Assembly (NCBI RefSeq): GCF_024347415.1
Contig: NZ_AP025476.1
Location: 620,001-684,000, forward strand
DNA length: 64,000 bases
Reading direction: 5' to 3'
Source of the DNA: Vibrio crassostreae
Lineage (GTDB): Bacteria; Pseudomonadota; Gammaproteobacteria; Enterobacterales; Vibrionaceae
The notes under the pieces were generated by a model. That model searched no databases. It was not told the DNA's origin and was given only the letters and a program-made list of their open reading frames with translations. The position numbers were made by a program, and so were the translations under genes. Shown one piece after another: positions 52,713 through 63,238 of the stretch; positions within the stretch are counted from its first letter, which is position 1, and every line of letters starts with the position of its first letter.

Positions 52713-53441
52713 ATGTTAGACAATGTAAAAGTCGTTCTGGTTGGTACGTCTCATTCGGGAAATATCGGATCAGCAGCTCGCGCAATGAAAGTGATGGGTT
52801 TGAGTCAATTAGTTCTTGTAGACCCTCAATGTGAAGTTGACGAGCAGACCTTAGCACTGGCTGCGGGTGCTGGTGACATCGCAGAAAACGCGACTATCGT
52901 TTCCACACTGGACGAAGCAGTAAAAGACTGTGGTTTAGTGGTTGGTTCGAGTGCACGTTCACGCACACTTGAATGGCCAATGCTTGAGCCTCGTGAGTGT
53001 GGACAAAAATTTGCAATTGAAGGTCAGAAGCACCCAGTAGCATTAGTATTCGGCCGTGAGCGTACTGGCTTGACTAACGATGAGCTTCAGAAGTGCCACT
53101 TCCATGTATGTATCCCAGCTAACCCTGAATACAGCTCGCTAAACCTAGCAATGGCGGTACAGACTCTGAGCTACGAAGTGCGTGTCGCCCACCTTGATAT
53201 GGTCGCTAGCCAATATCAACCACAGCCACAAGATGAGTACCCTCGTCACGAAGAACTAGAAATGTTCTACGAGCACCTTGAAAAAGTGATCATTGATACC
53301 CAATTTATCTCTAAGGATAAGCCGGGGCAGGTGATGAATAAGCTGCGTCGTCTGTTTAGCCGAGCTCGTCCAGAGCTGCAAGAGATCAACACTCTACGTG
53401 GCATTTTGACTTCAATTGAGAAGAGCAAAAACGACAAATAA
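52713..53441 (+). CDS. trmJ: tRNA (cytidine/uridine-2'-O)-methyltransferase TrmJ
   Basis: 242 residues from ATG 52713 ([26 protein letters not shown]). SPOUT knot motifs: [28 protein letters not shown] and [22 protein letters not shown]. It methylates the ribose at position 32 of tRNAs. It sits upstream of iscR, as in E. coli. Confidence 0.96.
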   Translation: MLDNVKVVLVGTSHSGNIGSAARAMKVMGLSQLVLVDPQCEVDEQTLALAAGAGDIAENATIVSTLDEAVKDCGLVVGSSARSRTLEWPMLEPRECGQKFAIEGQKHPVALVFGRERTGLTNDELQKCHFHVCIPANPEYSSLNLAMAVQTLSYEVRVAHLDMVASQYQPQPQDEYPRHEELEMFYEHLEKVIIDTQFISKDKPGQVMNKLRRLFSRARPELQEINTLRGILTSIEKSKNDK

Positions 53442-53465
53442 AGCCCGTACAAACCCTAAGGGTGA

Positions 53466-53515
53466 ATACCTGACTAAAATAGTCAACTAAATACTTGACC
53501 AATTTAGTCGGGTAT
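53466..53515 (+). promoter_or_regulatory. Two abutting IscR type-1 binding sites
   Basis: Site 1 at 53466-53490 (ATACCTGACTAAAATAGTC...) and site 2 at 53491-53515 (ATACTTGACCAATTTAGTC...) each match the 25-bp type-1 consensus (ATAcyyGACTawwwyAGTCrrsTAT) with the inverted GAC(T/C)/AGTC core. They touch without gap, 43 bp before the iscR start. This predicts negative autoregulation of the isc operon by the [2Fe-2S] form of IscR. Confidence 0.9.
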
Positions 53516-53557
53516 GGGAAGATTCCAACCACATAAACAATGTGGATACGGTGTGAT

Positions 53558-54079
53558 ATGAAACTTACATCTAAAGGAAGATATGCGGTAACAGCTATGC
53601 TAGATGTAGCACTGCATTCGCAAAAAAGCCCAGTTCCTCTGGCTGACATTTCAGAGCGACAAGGCATCTCGTTATCTTACTTAGAGCAACTTTTTTCTAA
53701 GTTACGTAAAGCTGGCTTAGTTGCTAGTGTTCGCGGCCCTGGTGGTGGTTACCGTTTAGGAGCTGAAGCGAGCGACATCGCTGTCGGAACTGTGATTGCA
53801 GCAGTAGACGAATCAGTGGATGCGACTAAGTGTCACGGTCGAGCAGATTGCCAGGGTGGTAGTCGTTGTTTAACTCACACTCTATGGCGTGATTTAAGCT
53901 CCCGAATCAGCAGCTTCTTAAACGACATTACGCTCGGTGAGCTAATGAAAGATAACGAAGTTTTAGAAATTTCTGATCGTCAAGATATCGATCTTGCGGT
54001 TAATAATGGTTTTGCACATAAAAATACGAGCACTACAACGATTAGTGCAGCACCTCACGGTGTTAATGCCCGCTCTTAG
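53558..54079 (+). CDS. iscR: Iron-sulfur cluster regulator IscR
   Basis: 173 residues from ATG 53558 ([20 protein letters not shown]). Rrf2-type winged helix, with cluster ligands Cys in [13 protein letters not shown] spaced as in E. coli Cys92/98/104, followed by His. Represses the isc operon when holding [2Fe-2S]. C-terminal tail is polar and variable. Autoregulated by the sites upstream. Confidence 0.97.
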   Translation: MKLTSKGRYAVTAMLDVALHSQKSPVPLADISERQGISLSYLEQLFSKLRKAGLVASVRGPGGGYRLGAEASDIAVGTVIAAVDESVDATKCHGRADCQGGSRCLTHTLWRDLSSRISSFLNDITLGELMKDNEVLEISDRQDIDLAVNNGFAHKNTSTTTISAAPHGVNARS

Positions 54080-54106
54080 CGGTCAGTTTTTACATTGGAG
54101 TAGAAA

Positions 54107-55321
54107 ATGAAACTGCCTATTTACTTTGACTATTCAGCTACATGCCCAGTCGATCCACGAGTTGCTGAGAAAATGGTTCAGTGCATGACGATGGACGGTA
54201 ACTTCGGTAACCCTGCATCTCGTTCACACCGTTACGGCTGGCAGGCAGAAGAAGCAGTAGATAATGCTCGTGAGCAAATTGCTGACCTATTAAATGCAGA
54301 CCCACGTGAGATTGTTTTCACTTCAGGTGCTACAGAGTCAGACAACCTTGCTATTAAAGGTGCAGCGCACTTTTACGAGAAGAAAGGTAAGCACGTAATT
54401 ACGTGCAAAACAGAACATAAAGCGGTTCTTGATCCATGTCGCCAACTAGAGCGTGAAGGTTTTGAGGTAACTTACCTTGAGCCAGAAGCAAACGGCATCA
54501 TCGATCTAGACAAGCTACAAGCTGCAATGCGTGAAGACACTGTTCTAGTTTCTATCATGCACGTTAACAACGAGATTGGTGTAATCCAAGATATCTCTGC
54601 AATCGGCGAATTATGTCGTTCTCGTAAGATCATCTTCCACGTTGATGCGGCTCAGTCTGCGGGTAAAATCCCACTAGACGTACAAGAGATGAAAGTTGAC
54701 CTAATCTCACTTTCAGCTCACAAAATGTATGGCCCTAAAGGTATCGGTGCACTTTACGTTCGTCGTAAGCCACGTATTCGTCTTGAAGCGCAAATGCACG
54801 GCGGCGGTCATGAGCGTGGTTTCCGTTCAGGTACGCTTGCTACTCACCAAATCGTGGGTATGGGCGAAGCTTGTGCTGTTGCTAAGCAAGACATGCAGAA
54901 AGATTACGATCACGCACTAGCACTTCGTGAGCGCCTATTGAAAGGTGTTCAAGATCTAGAAGCGGTAACGGTAAACGGTGACTTAGACCAACGTGTACCA
55001 CACAACCTAAACGTGAGCTTTGCTTTCGTTGAAGGTGAGTCTTTGCTTATGTCTCTAAAAGACCTAGCAGTATCATCAGGTTCTGCATGTACATCAGCAA
55101 GCCTAGAGCCTTCATACGTTCTACGTGCTCTTGGCCTGAACGATGAACTGGCACACAGCTCAGTACGTTTCTCATTCGGCCGTTTCACAACGGAAGAAGA
55201 AATCGACTACGCGATTGCACAAATTCGTGTAGCGGTAAACAAATTACGCGACATGTCTCCTCTATGGGATATGTATAAAGAAGGGATTGATTTGAACACT
55301 GTTGAGTGGGCTCATCACTAA
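54107..55321 (+). CDS. iscS: Cysteine desulfurase IscS
   Basis: 404 residues, PLP enzyme that takes sulfur from cysteine for IscU, tRNA thiolation and others. N-terminus [25 protein letters not shown]-Lys in [11 protein letters not shown]; persulfide loop Cys in [22 protein letters not shown]-terminus [18 protein letters not shown]. Full length. Confidence 0.98.
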   Translation: MKLPIYFDYSATCPVDPRVAEKMVQCMTMDGNFGNPASRSHRYGWQAEEAVDNAREQIADLLNADPREIVFTSGATESDNLAIKGAAHFYEKKGKHVITCKTEHKAVLDPCRQLEREGFEVTYLEPEANGIIDLDKLQAAMREDTVLVSIMHVNNEIGVIQDISAIGELCRSRKIIFHVDAAQSAGKIPLDVQEMKVDLISLSAHKMYGPKGIGALYVRRKPRIRLEAQMHGGGHERGFRSGTLATHQIVGMGEACAVAKQDMQKDYDHALALRERLLKGVQDLEAVTVNGDLDQRVPHNLNVSFAFVEGESLLMSLKDLAVSSGSACTSASLEPSYVLRALGLNDELAHSSVRFSFGRFTTEEEIDYAIAQIRVAVNKLRDMSPLWDMYKEGIDLNTVEWAHH

Positions 55322-55354
55322 TCTCACGGAAATAGAGGATTCGAGGTAACTATC

Positions 55355-55732
55355 ATGGCATATAGCGAAAAAGTAATTGATCACTACGAAAACCCACGTA
55401 ACGTAGGTTCGTTTGATAAAGAAGACCCAAGTGTTGGTAGCGGCATGGTTGGCGCACCAGCTTGTGGTGACGTAATGAAACTGCAAATCAAGGTAACGCC
55501 AGAAGGCATTATCGAAGATGCAAAATTCAAAACTTACGGTTGCGGCAGCGCAATCGCTTCTAGCTCACTAGTCACTGAGTGGGTTAAAGGCAAAAGTATT
55601 GATGAAGCGGCAGCTATCAAAAACTCTGAAATCGCAGAAGAGCTAGAGTTGCCACCAGTGAAAGTTCACTGTTCAATTCTTGCTGAAGATGCAATCAAAG
55701 CAGCTGTTGCGGATTACAAAAAGAAGCGTTAA
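55355..55732 (+). CDS. iscU: Iron-sulfur scaffold IscU
   Basis: 125 residues. Ligands Cys in GAPACGDVM, Asp next to it, Cys in YGCGSAIASSS and Cys in LPPVKVHCSILAEDAI. LPPVK is the HscA-recognition motif. Assembles [2Fe-2S] and [4Fe-4S] clusters with IscS. Confidence 0.98.
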   Translation: MAYSEKVIDHYENPRNVGSFDKEDPSVGSGMVGAPACGDVMKLQIKVTPEGIIEDAKFKTYGCGSAIASSSLVTEWVKGKSIDEAAAIKNSEIAEELELPPVKVHCSILAEDAIKAAVADYKKKR

Positions 55733-55770
55733 TCGTCTCATTAAGTAATCACAAAAAATAAGCAATATTT

Positions 55771-55791
55771 GGGAGCATCCTTTGTGCTCCC
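55771..55791 (+). other. Hairpin between iscU and iscA
   Basis: GGGAGCA / TGCTCCC with loop TCCTTTG, without a good U-tract. Could reduce read-through or protect the upstream mRNA from 3' decay, giving more IscRSU than IscA-HscBA. Confidence 0.5.
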
Positions 55792-55829
55792 CCTGAGTTC
55801 TCAATTTATATAAAACACAAGGTTGTAGT

Positions 55830-56153
55830 ATGGCCATCACCATGACAGATACGGCAGCAAGCCGAGTTCAAGCTTTCCTAGATAACCGAGGTAAAGGTAT
55901 CGGGTTACGCTTAGCGGTAAAAACGACTGGCTGTTCGGGTATGGCGTATGTACTAGAATTCGTTGACGATCTTAACGAAGAAGACGAAGTGTTCGAGCAT
56001 TCAGGTGTTAAGGTCATCATTGATCCAAAGAGCCTAGTTTACCTAGACGGAACTGAGCTTGATTACGTAAAAGAAGGCCTAAACGAAGGTTTTGAATTCA
56101 ACAACCCTAACGCGAAAGGCGAATGTGGTTGTGGTGAGAGCTTCAACGTATAA
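55830..56153 (+). CDS. iscA: A-type iron-sulfur carrier IscA
   Basis: 107 residues. Three conserved Cys: [13 protein letters not shown] and the C-terminal GECGCGESF. Delivers clusters or iron to target apoproteins. Normal length, start [16 protein letters not shown]. Confidence 0.97.
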   Translation: MAITMTDTAASRVQAFLDNRGKGIGLRLAVKTTGCSGMAYVLEFVDDLNEEDEVFEHSGVKVIIDPKSLVYLDGTELDYVKEGLNEGFEFNNPNAKGECGCGESFNV

Positions 56154-56195
56154 ACGCTTCAATCGTTAAGCGTTTATAGTGAGCGAAGAATAAAA

Positions 56196-56219
56196 TTAGG
56201 CTCTGATTGAAGAGCCTAA
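56196..56219 (+). other. Hairpin between iscA and hscB
   Basis: TTAGGCTCT / AGAGCCTAA with loop GATTGA, just before the hscB ribosome-binding region. No U-tract, so RNA-processing or attenuating rather than a full terminator. Confidence 0.5.
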
Positions 56220-56237
56220 ACTTAGGACCACCGTTAC

Positions 56238-56753
56238 ATGAATCATTTCGAATTATTTGGGCTACCACTTCAGTTTCAACTGGATGGTAGCCTTCTTTCT
56301 TCTCAGTTTAGAGATCTGCAACGCCAATTCCACCCTGATAAATTTGCCACTGCTTCTGAGCGTGATCGCCTGCTAGCCGTGCAAAAAGCTGCGCAAATCA
56401 ATGATGCGTATCAGGTATTGAAGAATCCAATCAGCCGAGCTGAATACCTGTTAGTGCAACATGGTGAGGATATTCGTGGTGAACAGCAGACCCTGCAAGA
56501 TCCTATGTTCCTAATGGAGCAAATGGAATTGCGTGAAGAGCTTGAAGATATCGCCGACAGTTCTGAACCTGAAGATGCTTTGTTTGCATTTGAAGGAAAG
56601 GTTAGCAAAATGTATAAACAACAATTAAGCGCTATCCAACAAGAACTCGACAGTGAGGCTTGGCTAGAAGCTGCAGACCGAGTAAGAAAGCTTAAGTTTA
56701 TTGCAAAATTAAAGAATGAAATCGAGTTAGTTGAAGATCGTCTGATCGGCTAG
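56238..56753 (+). CDS. hscB: Co-chaperone HscB (Hsc20)
   Basis: 171 residues. N-terminal J domain with HPD in [14 protein letters not shown]-terminal three-helix IscU-binding domain. Stimulates HscA ATPase and presents IscU to it. 22 bp before hscA. Confidence 0.97.
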   Translation: MNHFELFGLPLQFQLDGSLLSSQFRDLQRQFHPDKFATASERDRLLAVQKAAQINDAYQVLKNPISRAEYLLVQHGEDIRGEQQTLQDPMFLMEQMELREELEDIADSSEPEDALFAFEGKVSKMYKQQLSAIQQELDSEAWLEAADRVRKLKFIAKLKNEIELVEDRLIG

Positions 56754-56775
56754 TTCGTATAACAAGGACACATCC

Positions 56776-58626
56776 ATGGCACTACTTCAGATTGCAGAAC
56801 CAGGGCAAAGCGCCGCTCCTCACCAGCACAAGCTTGCTGTGGGTATTGATTTAGGTACAACAAACTCATTGGTTGCGGCAGTGCGCAGTGGTGAGGCGAG
56901 CACACTGATTGATCAACAGGGTCGCAGTATTCTTCCTTCCGTTGTTCACTATACGTCAGAGTCATACACGACTGGTGATGAAGCTCGTGCAAATGCACAG
57001 ACTGATCCTAAAAATACCATTATCTCAGTTAAGCGACTAATCGGTCGCTCACTGTCAGATATTCAACAGCGATACCCATCTCTGCCATATCAATTTGAAG
57101 AAAGTGATAATGGTTTGCCTGTGATTCGCACAGAGCAAGGTAACAAAAACCCAATTCAAGTATCTGCAGACATTCTGCGAGCGCTAGGTCAACGTGCTGA
57201 GTCAACACTTGGTGGCGAGTTATCTGGTGCTGTTATTACCGTTCCTGCTTACTTTGATGATGCACAGCGTGCGGGTACGAAAGACGCGGCGCAACTTGCT
57301 GGTCTTCACGTGTTACGTCTTCTTAATGAGCCGACTGCCGCTGCGATTGCTTACGGTTTGGATTCAGGTAAAGAAGGGGTAATTGCTGTTTATGACTTAG
57401 GTGGTGGTACGTTTGATATCTCTATCCTACGCCTATCTAAAGGTGTCTTCGAAGTTCTAGCTACGGGCGGTGACTCTGCATTAGGCGGCGACGACTTTGA
57501 CCATTTAGTTGCGGATCATTTCCAAGAGCAAATGGGCTTATCGGAGCTAACTGCAGAGCAGAACCGTATTCTTCTAGACGCCGCAACAGAAGCTAAGATT
57601 GGCTTATCTGAAGCTGAAAGCGTTGAGGTTGAAGTACTAGGTTGGTCTGGTTCATTAACTCGTGAAGAGTTTGAAGAGATCATCAAACCGCTCGTTAAGA
57701 AAACACTGCTTTCATGCCGTCGTGCACTAAAAGATGCGGAAGTTGATGCAGATGAAGTTCTAGAAGTCGTGATGGTCGGCGGTTCAACTCGCACATTACT
57801 TGTACGTGAAATGGTCGGTGACTTCTTTGGTCGTACGCCACTAACCAGCATTAACCCTGATGAAGTGGTTGCAATTGGCGCATCGATTCAAGCGGATATC
57901 TTAGTCGGTAATAAGCCTGACTCTGAGATGCTGCTATTGGACGTTATCCCTCTGTCTCTTGGCATCGAAACCATGGGCGGTTTGGTCGAAAAGATCATCC
58001 CTCGAAACACCACGATCCCAGTGGCTCGCGCACAAGAATTTACCACGTTCAAAGACGGTCAAACTGCTATGACAGTGCACACCGTACAAGGTGAACGCGA
58101 AATGGTTGATGACTGTCGTTCACTGGCTCGATTTGCTTTGAAAGGCATCCCGCCGATGACTGCAGGTGCTGCTCATATTCGTGTGACTTACCAAGTGGAT
58201 GCTGATGGCCTGCTATCGGTTACCGCAATGGAGAAGAGCACAGGCGTTCAAGCTGAAATCCAAGTTAAGCCTTCTTACGGTCTAAGCGATAACGAAGTGG
58301 CTAGCATGCTGAAAGATTCGATGACTTTTGCAAAAGAAGACATGCAAGCGCGTGCTCTTGCTGAGCAACGCGTAGAAGCGGATCGCGTTATTGAAGGCCT
58401 AATTGCCGCAATGCAAGCCGATGGCGATGAGTTACTTGATGAGCAAGGCAAACAACAACTTGTTCAAGCGATTGAAGCACTGATTGAAGTGCGCAATGGC
58501 GATAATGCCGATGCGATTGAACTAGAAATTAAGAATACCGACAAAGCGAGCCAAGACTTTGCTTCTCGTCGTATGGATAAATCAATTCGTGCTGCACTGT
58601 CAGGTCAGTCAGTCGATAATATTTAA
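56776..58626 (+). CDS. hscA: Hsp70-type chaperone HscA
   Basis: 616 residues. ATPase domain: [41 protein letters not shown]. The substrate domain binds the LPPVK motif of IscU. Helps transfer finished clusters to acceptor proteins. Full length. Confidence 0.98.
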   Translation: MALLQIAEPGQSAAPHQHKLAVGIDLGTTNSLVAAVRSGEASTLIDQQGRSILPSVVHYTSESYTTGDEARANAQTDPKNTIISVKRLIGRSLSDIQQRYPSLPYQFEESDNGLPVIRTEQGNKNPIQVSADILRALGQRAESTLGGELSGAVITVPAYFDDAQRAGTKDAAQLAGLHVLRLLNEPTAAAIAYGLDSGKEGVIAVYDLGGGTFDISILRLSKGVFEVLATGGDSALGGDDFDHLVADHFQEQMGLSELTAEQNRILLDAATEAKIGLSEAESVEVEVLGWSGSLTREEFEEIIKPLVKKTLLSCRRALKDAEVDADEVLEVVMVGGSTRTLLVREMVGDFFGRTPLTSINPDEVVAIGASIQADILVGNKPDSEMLLLDVIPLSLGIETMGGLVEKIIPRNTTIPVARAQEFTTFKDGQTAMTVHTVQGEREMVDDCRSLARFALKGIPPMTAGAAHIRVTYQVDADGLLSVTAMEKSTGVQAEIQVKPSYGLSDNEVASMLKDSMTFAKEDMQARALAEQRVEADRVIEGLIAAMQADGDELLDEQGKQQLVQAIEALIEVRNGDNADAIELEIKNTDKASQDFASRRMDKSIRAALSGQSVDNI

Positions 58627-58646
58627 TAGTTAGAGAATAGATAAAC

Positions 58647-58985
58647 ATGCCAAAGATTATTGTTTTACCTCACGAAGATCTATGTCCAGAAGGCGCTGTT
58701 TTAGAAGCAAAAACTGGTGAGACGGTTCTTGATGTTGCATTGAAGGCCGGTATTGGTATTGAACACGCATGTGAAAAATCGTGTGCATGTACGACATGTC
58801 ACGTTGTGATTCGTGAAGGTTTTGATTCTTTAGAAGAGAGTGATGACCTAGAAGACGACATGCTAGATAAAGCATGGGGCTTAGAGATGGAATCTCGCCT
58901 GGGTTGCCAAGCAAAAGTGGCGAATGAAGATCTTGTAGTAGAGATTCCAAAGTACACATTGAACCTGGCTTCTGAAGACCACTAA
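58647..58985 (+). CDS. fdx: [2Fe-2S] ferredoxin Fdx (isc type)
   Basis: 112 residues. Adrenodoxin-type ligands: HACEKSCACTTC with a later Cys in SRLGCQAKV. Supplies electrons for cluster assembly. 20 bp after hscA. Confidence 0.97.
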   Translation: MPKIIVLPHEDLCPEGAVLEAKTGETVLDVALKAGIGIEHACEKSCACTTCHVVIREGFDSLEESDDLEDDMLDKAWGLEMESRLGCQAKVANEDLVVEIPKYTLNLASEDH

Positions 58986-59119
58986 GAACCTGTTCTCAGT
59001 CATGGCTAATACAGTGATGACTGAGAGAGCTATTGCTTAGACAAACATACTAAGAAAACTGGCCTAGAATATAGATCATAAAGGTGACAGAGCGTCGCTG
59101 ATAAATATAAGGAAGTGTT

Positions 59120-59320
59120 ATGAGCTTGAAGTGGATTGATTCGCGAGATATCGCAATTGAGCTATGTGATTTGTACCCTGATACTGATCCTAAAACGGTA
59201 CGTTTTACCGATCTGCATCAATGGGTGCTAGACCTTGAAGAGTTCGACGACGAGCCTAACCACTCGAATGAGAAAATCTTAGAGGCTATTATTTTGTGCT
59301 GGATGGATGAGATGGATTAA
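59120..59320 (+). CDS. iscX: IscX (YfhJ)
   Basis: 66 residues, acidic, start [29 protein letters not shown] with [16 protein letters not shown], the family signature. Small IscS-binding protein thought to modulate desulfurase activity or bring iron. End of the isc operon. Confidence 0.97.
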   Translation: MSLKWIDSRDIAIELCDLYPDTDPKTVRFTDLHQWVLDLEEFDDEPNHSNEKILEAIILCWMDEMD

Positions 59321-59403
59321 TCCTCTTATCTGATGATTTGGTCGCGGGTTGGTATCAGTCCAATATAAAACGCAGCCAAGTTAACAATTCTTACTAAAAA
59401 AAG

Positions 59404-59427
59404 CGGACCTTATGGTCCGTTTTTTTA
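59404..59427 (+). terminator. Terminator of the isc operon
   Basis: CGGACC - TTAT - GGTCCG then T8, preceded by A8. It separates the isc genes from pepB. Confidence 0.92.
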
Positions 59428-59526
59428 TCAAAATGACATTTTCCTCCTACATAATGCTAACATCAGTGCGCTAATAAAAAATAATCAGAATCACACACTC
59501 AAAGTGGTTCATGACAAGGAGAAATC

Positions 59527-60822
59527 ATGTCTACACAGATGTCAGTATTTTTAAGTCAAGAAGCTGCCCAGCCTCAGTGGGGAGCAAGAGCTATTTTATC
59601 GTTCTCAGAAGCGGGAGCGACAATTCACATTGGTGAAGGCCACGATCTAGGCGCGGTTCAGCGTGCTGGTCGTACGCTTGACGGACAAGGTATCGCATTC
59701 GTTTCACTTCGTGGTGAAGGTTGGGATCTAGAAAGCGTTTGGGCTTTCTACCAAGGCTACCGTGGACCAAAGAAAAAGAATGCATTGGAATGGGATGCAC
59801 TTTCAGAAGCCGATCAAGCTGAGCTAGAAGCTCGCATCCGTGCTACTGATTGGACGCGTGACATTATCAATAAAACGGCTGAAGAAGTGGCTCCTCGTCA
59901 ATTAGCGACGATGGCAGCTGAATACATCAAATCAGTGGCGCCAGCAGGCACAGTAAAAGCAAAAATCGTTAAAGACAAAGATCTCCTAACTGAAGGTTGG
60001 GAAGGCATTTATGCGGTAGGTCGTGGCTCTGAGCGCACCTCTGCAATGCTGCAACTGGACTTCAACCCAACCGGTGATGAAAACGCACCAGTGTTTGCTT
60101 GTCTAGTGGGTAAAGGTATTACCTTTGACTCAGGCGGTTACAGCATCAAGCCAGGGCAATTCATGACAGCGATGAAGGCTGACATGGGCGGCGCAGCTAC
60201 CATCACTGGTGGTTTGGGTCTTGCGATTGAACGTGGTCTGAACAAGCGTATCAAGCTTATCCTATGTTGTGCTGAGAACATGATCTCTGGCCGTGCATTG
60301 AAGCTTGGCGACATCATTACTTACAAAAATGGTAAGACAGTTGAGATCATGAACACCGATGCGGAAGGCCGCTTGGTGCTTGCTGATGGCCTGATGTACG
60401 CAAGTGCACAAAACCCTGAGCTTATCATCGACTGTGCAACGCTAACTGGTGCAGCTAAAAATGCACTGGGTAACGACTACCACGCACTATTAAGCTTCGA
60501 CGATGAGCTTTCTCATCAAGCGCTAACGGCGGCAAACCAAGAGAAAGAAGGCCTATGGCCATTGCCTCTTGCTGATTTCCACCGTGGCATGTTGCCTTCA
60601 AACTTTGCTGATCTTTCAAACATCAGCACGGGCGATTACACGCCGGGTGCAAGTACAGCAGCTGCGTTCCTTTCTTACTTTGTAGACGACTACAAAAAAG
60701 GTTGGATTCACATGGATTGCGCGGGTACTTACCGTAAATCAGCAAGTGATAAGTGGGCGGCAGGCGCAACGGGTATGGGTGTTCGTACACTGGCTCGTCT
60801 TCTTGTTGACCAAGCAAAATAA
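59527..60822 (+). CDS. pepB: Aminopeptidase B (PepB, M17 family)
   Basis: 431 residues, E. coli PepB 427. Broad cytosolic aminopeptidase, hexameric. Metal and active-site blocks: [44 protein letters not shown]-terminal domain differs from PepA, fitting PepB. AAGGAG before the ATG. Confidence 0.95.
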   Translation: MSTQMSVFLSQEAAQPQWGARAILSFSEAGATIHIGEGHDLGAVQRAGRTLDGQGIAFVSLRGEGWDLESVWAFYQGYRGPKKKNALEWDALSEADQAELEARIRATDWTRDIINKTAEEVAPRQLATMAAEYIKSVAPAGTVKAKIVKDKDLLTEGWEGIYAVGRGSERTSAMLQLDFNPTGDENAPVFACLVGKGITFDSGGYSIKPGQFMTAMKADMGGAATITGGLGLAIERGLNKRIKLILCCAENMISGRALKLGDIITYKNGKTVEIMNTDAEGRLVLADGLMYASAQNPELIIDCATLTGAAKNALGNDYHALLSFDDELSHQALTAANQEKEGLWPLPLADFHRGMLPSNFADLSNISTGDYTPGASTAAAFLSYFVDDYKKGWIHMDCAGTYRKSASDKWAAGATGMGVRTLARLLVDQAK

Positions 60823-60831
60823 TAATAAGAG

Positions 60832-60854
60832 TGAGCGGTATTTTGTGCCGCTCA
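60832..60854 (+). terminator. Possible hairpin after pepB
   Basis: TGAGCGG / CCGCTCA with a nine-base loop and no U-tract; weak. Confidence 0.35.
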
Positions 60855-60928
60855 TTCATAAAGCTAAGATTGAAAGATCTCAGTAATTTCAGTATTTAAT
60901 AACAAAAAAATGAAGTGAAGGAATCCCT

Positions 60929-61363
60929 ATGGCTCTAGAAAGAACGTTCTCAATTGTTAAGCCGGATGCAGTTAAGCGTAACCTTGTTGGTGAAATTTAC
61001 CACCGAATCGAAAAAGCAGGTCTTGAAATTATCGCTGCTAAGATGGTTCGTCTGACTGAAGAGCAAGCGAGCGGCTTCTATGCGGAACACGAAGGCAAAG
61101 AATTTTTTGGTCCACTAAAAGAGTTCATGACTTCTGGTCCTATCATGGTTCAAGTACTTGAAGGCGAAAACGCAATCGCTCGTTACCGTGAACTCATGGG
61201 TAAAACTAACCCAGAAGAAGCAGCATGCGGCACTATCCGCGCTGACTACGCAATCAGCATGCGTTACAACTCAGTACACGGCAGCGACAGCCCTGAGTCT
61301 GCAGCTCGCGAAATCGAATTCTTTTTCCCAGAATCTGAAATTTGCCCACGCCCAGCTCAATAA
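60929..61363 (+). CDS. ndk: Nucleoside diphosphate kinase
   Basis: 144 residues, normal. Phospho-His in NSVHGSDS; start [20 protein letters not shown]. Balances NTP pools. Its own terminator follows. Confidence 0.98.
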   Translation: MALERTFSIVKPDAVKRNLVGEIYHRIEKAGLEIIAAKMVRLTEEQASGFYAEHEGKEFFGPLKEFMTSGPIMVQVLEGENAIARYRELMGKTNPEEAACGTIRADYAISMRYNSVHGSDSPESAAREIEFFFPESEICPRPAQ

Positions 61364-61383
61364 GCGACACAGCAAATGATTCT

Positions 61384-61413
61384 AAAGGCTTCACTTCGGT
61401 GAGGCCTTTTTTG
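61384..61413 (+). terminator. Terminator after ndk
   Basis: AAAGGCTTCAC - TTCG - GTGAGGCCTTT then T's: stable UUCG tetraloop. Confidence 0.9.
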
Positions 61414-61654
61414 TAAGTGAGTTTTACGTTCTCGATAATCAATTTAGTCGTCATTCCTAAAAGCGACGAAGGAGTGTAATCGGGAATCTTTTGTTTAAAT
61501 TGGGTAATCTCAGGCGGATAAATACAGTTGTTCAAATTTTAATCGCTTAAGTTTGAATGTCTTAATAAACACAGGGTTTTACAGTGCTTGTTGAAGTTGC
61601 GTAAAGCCTGTACAATTCGCGCCCTTAATTATTGTTCCGTCATTGAGAGGCATC

Positions 61655-62797
61655 ATGACCACAGCTAAAGTCAATCTACTCGATTTTGATCGTAAAGGTC
61701 TTCGTAAATTTTTCACAGAAGAACTGAATGAGAAAGCGTTTCGAGCAGAGCAAGTGATGAAGTGGATTTATCACTTCGGTGTCGATGACTTCGAACAAAT
61801 GAACAACATCAACAAAAAGTTACGTGAGAAACTGCAACGTCGCTGTGAGATTGTTGCACCTGTTGTTTCTGAAGCTCAACACTCTTCAGATGGCACAATC
61901 AAATGGGCGATGAGCGTTGGCGACCAAGACGTTGAAACGGTATACATCCCAGATGGTGACCGTGCGACGCTGTGTGTATCTTCACAGGTTGGTTGTGCAC
62001 TTGAATGTAAGTTCTGTTCTACAGCTCAACAAGGCTTTAACCGTAACCTAAAAGTTTCAGAGATTGTTGGCCAAATCTGGCGTGCATCTCGCGAAATCGG
62101 CCTAGAAAAAGAAACCGGTCGTCGTCCAATTACTAACGTTGTAATGATGGGTATGGGCGAGCCTCTATTGAACATGAAGAACCTAATGCCATCATTAGAA
62201 ATCATGCTTGATGATCTAGGTTTCGCACTGTCTAAGCGTCGTGTAACCGTATCAACTTCTGGTGTTGTATCTGGCCTTGACCAAATGACAGACAACATCG
62301 ATGTAGCATTGGCTATCTCTCTGCATGCGCCAAACGATGCACTACGCAGCCAAATCATGCCGATCAACGATCGTTGGGATATCCAAGACTTCCTAGCATC
62401 TGTTCGTCGTTACATTGCCTCTTCAAATGCTAACCGCGGTAAAGTAACGGTTGAGTACGTGTTATTGGATCATGTGAATGATGATATGGACCACGCACGT
62501 GAACTTGCAGAGCTAATGAAAGAGACGCCTTGTAAGATCAACCTGATTCCATTCAACCCTTACCCGGGTTCGCCTTATAAGAAGCCAAGTAACTCTCGAA
62601 TTGATCGCTTCCAAAAAACGCTGATGGAATACAACTACACAGTAACGGTTCGTAAAACGCGTGGTGATGATATTGATGCCGCGTGTGGTCAATTAGTCGG
62701 TGATGTTATTGACAGAACCAAGCGTACTAAAATGCTTAAAGCAGCTTCTGAAGCGAACTTGATTGCAGGTGGTGTGATTGAAGTAAAAGCGGTATAA
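61655..62797 (+). CDS. rlmN: Dual-specificity RNA methyltransferase RlmN
   Basis: 380 residues from ATG 61655, with AGAGG just before. Radical-SAM cluster motif [15 protein letters not shown]; second methyl-carrying Cys in DIDAACGQL. Methylates A2503 of 23S rRNA and A37 of some tRNAs. Expected position between ndk and rodZ. Confidence 0.97.
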   Translation: MTTAKVNLLDFDRKGLRKFFTEELNEKAFRAEQVMKWIYHFGVDDFEQMNNINKKLREKLQRRCEIVAPVVSEAQHSSDGTIKWAMSVGDQDVETVYIPDGDRATLCVSSQVGCALECKFCSTAQQGFNRNLKVSEIVGQIWRASREIGLEKETGRRPITNVVMMGMGEPLLNMKNLMPSLEIMLDDLGFALSKRRVTVSTSGVVSGLDQMTDNIDVALAISLHAPNDALRSQIMPINDRWDIQDFLASVRRYIASSNANRGKVTVEYVLLDHVNDDMDHARELAELMKETPCKINLIPFNPYPGSPYKKPSNSRIDRFQKTLMEYNYTVTVRKTRGDDIDAACGQLVGDVIDRTKRTKMLKAASEANLIAGGVIEVKAV

Positions 62798-62815
62798 AAC
62801 GCGATTAGAACCTAA

Positions 62816-62850
62816 ACAAGCCAGAAGTCTTACTTCTGGCTTGTTGCTTT
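62816..62850 (+). terminator. Terminator after rlmN
   Basis: ACAAGCCAGAAG - TCTTA - CTTCTGGCTTGT, then TGCTTTT. Confidence 0.85.
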
Positions 62851-63238
62851 TCTGGGGGGACAGTTTTTGATTTTTTGGACTTCTTGCCCACGCTTTCTTA
62901 CATTTTTCGTCAAATTTTGGACAAAACCATGAGCTGACGGTAAATTTTGTTTAAAGTGTTTTTGCCTTGTAATGGCATTAGCTTATGATTAACTAATCTT
63001 AAATTAATTTAAGTGCTCGCTTGCTACTGATCGCCAATATGTCTATTTAGGTTGGCTACTTGATAAACTAGCTTCCTGAGAAGGTCATCCATGACAAATG
63101 AATGATGTTCGCCTTTAAAGGTTGATGATTCAGATAGCAGGAAAAATTCCACATAACGTGGGTTGTTAGATTGAGCTTAAACGACAATAAAAAAACGCTC
63201 TCCTCAACTTGCGATAATACTTTAGAAGTTCACTCTCT
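62851..63238. other. Gene-free interval between rlmN and rodZ
   Basis: About 390 bp, AT-rich, without a reading frame of more than a few codons from a plausible start. It must hold the rodZ promoter. In relatives I recall a pilus assembly gene (pilF/pilW) here; none is visible. Confidence 0.5.

Noticed and set aside
57516..57851. 111-residue frame antisense to hscA, and similar ones antisense to clpB, pstC and ndk
   Set aside because: Mirror frames of strongly conserved genes with no independent evidence.
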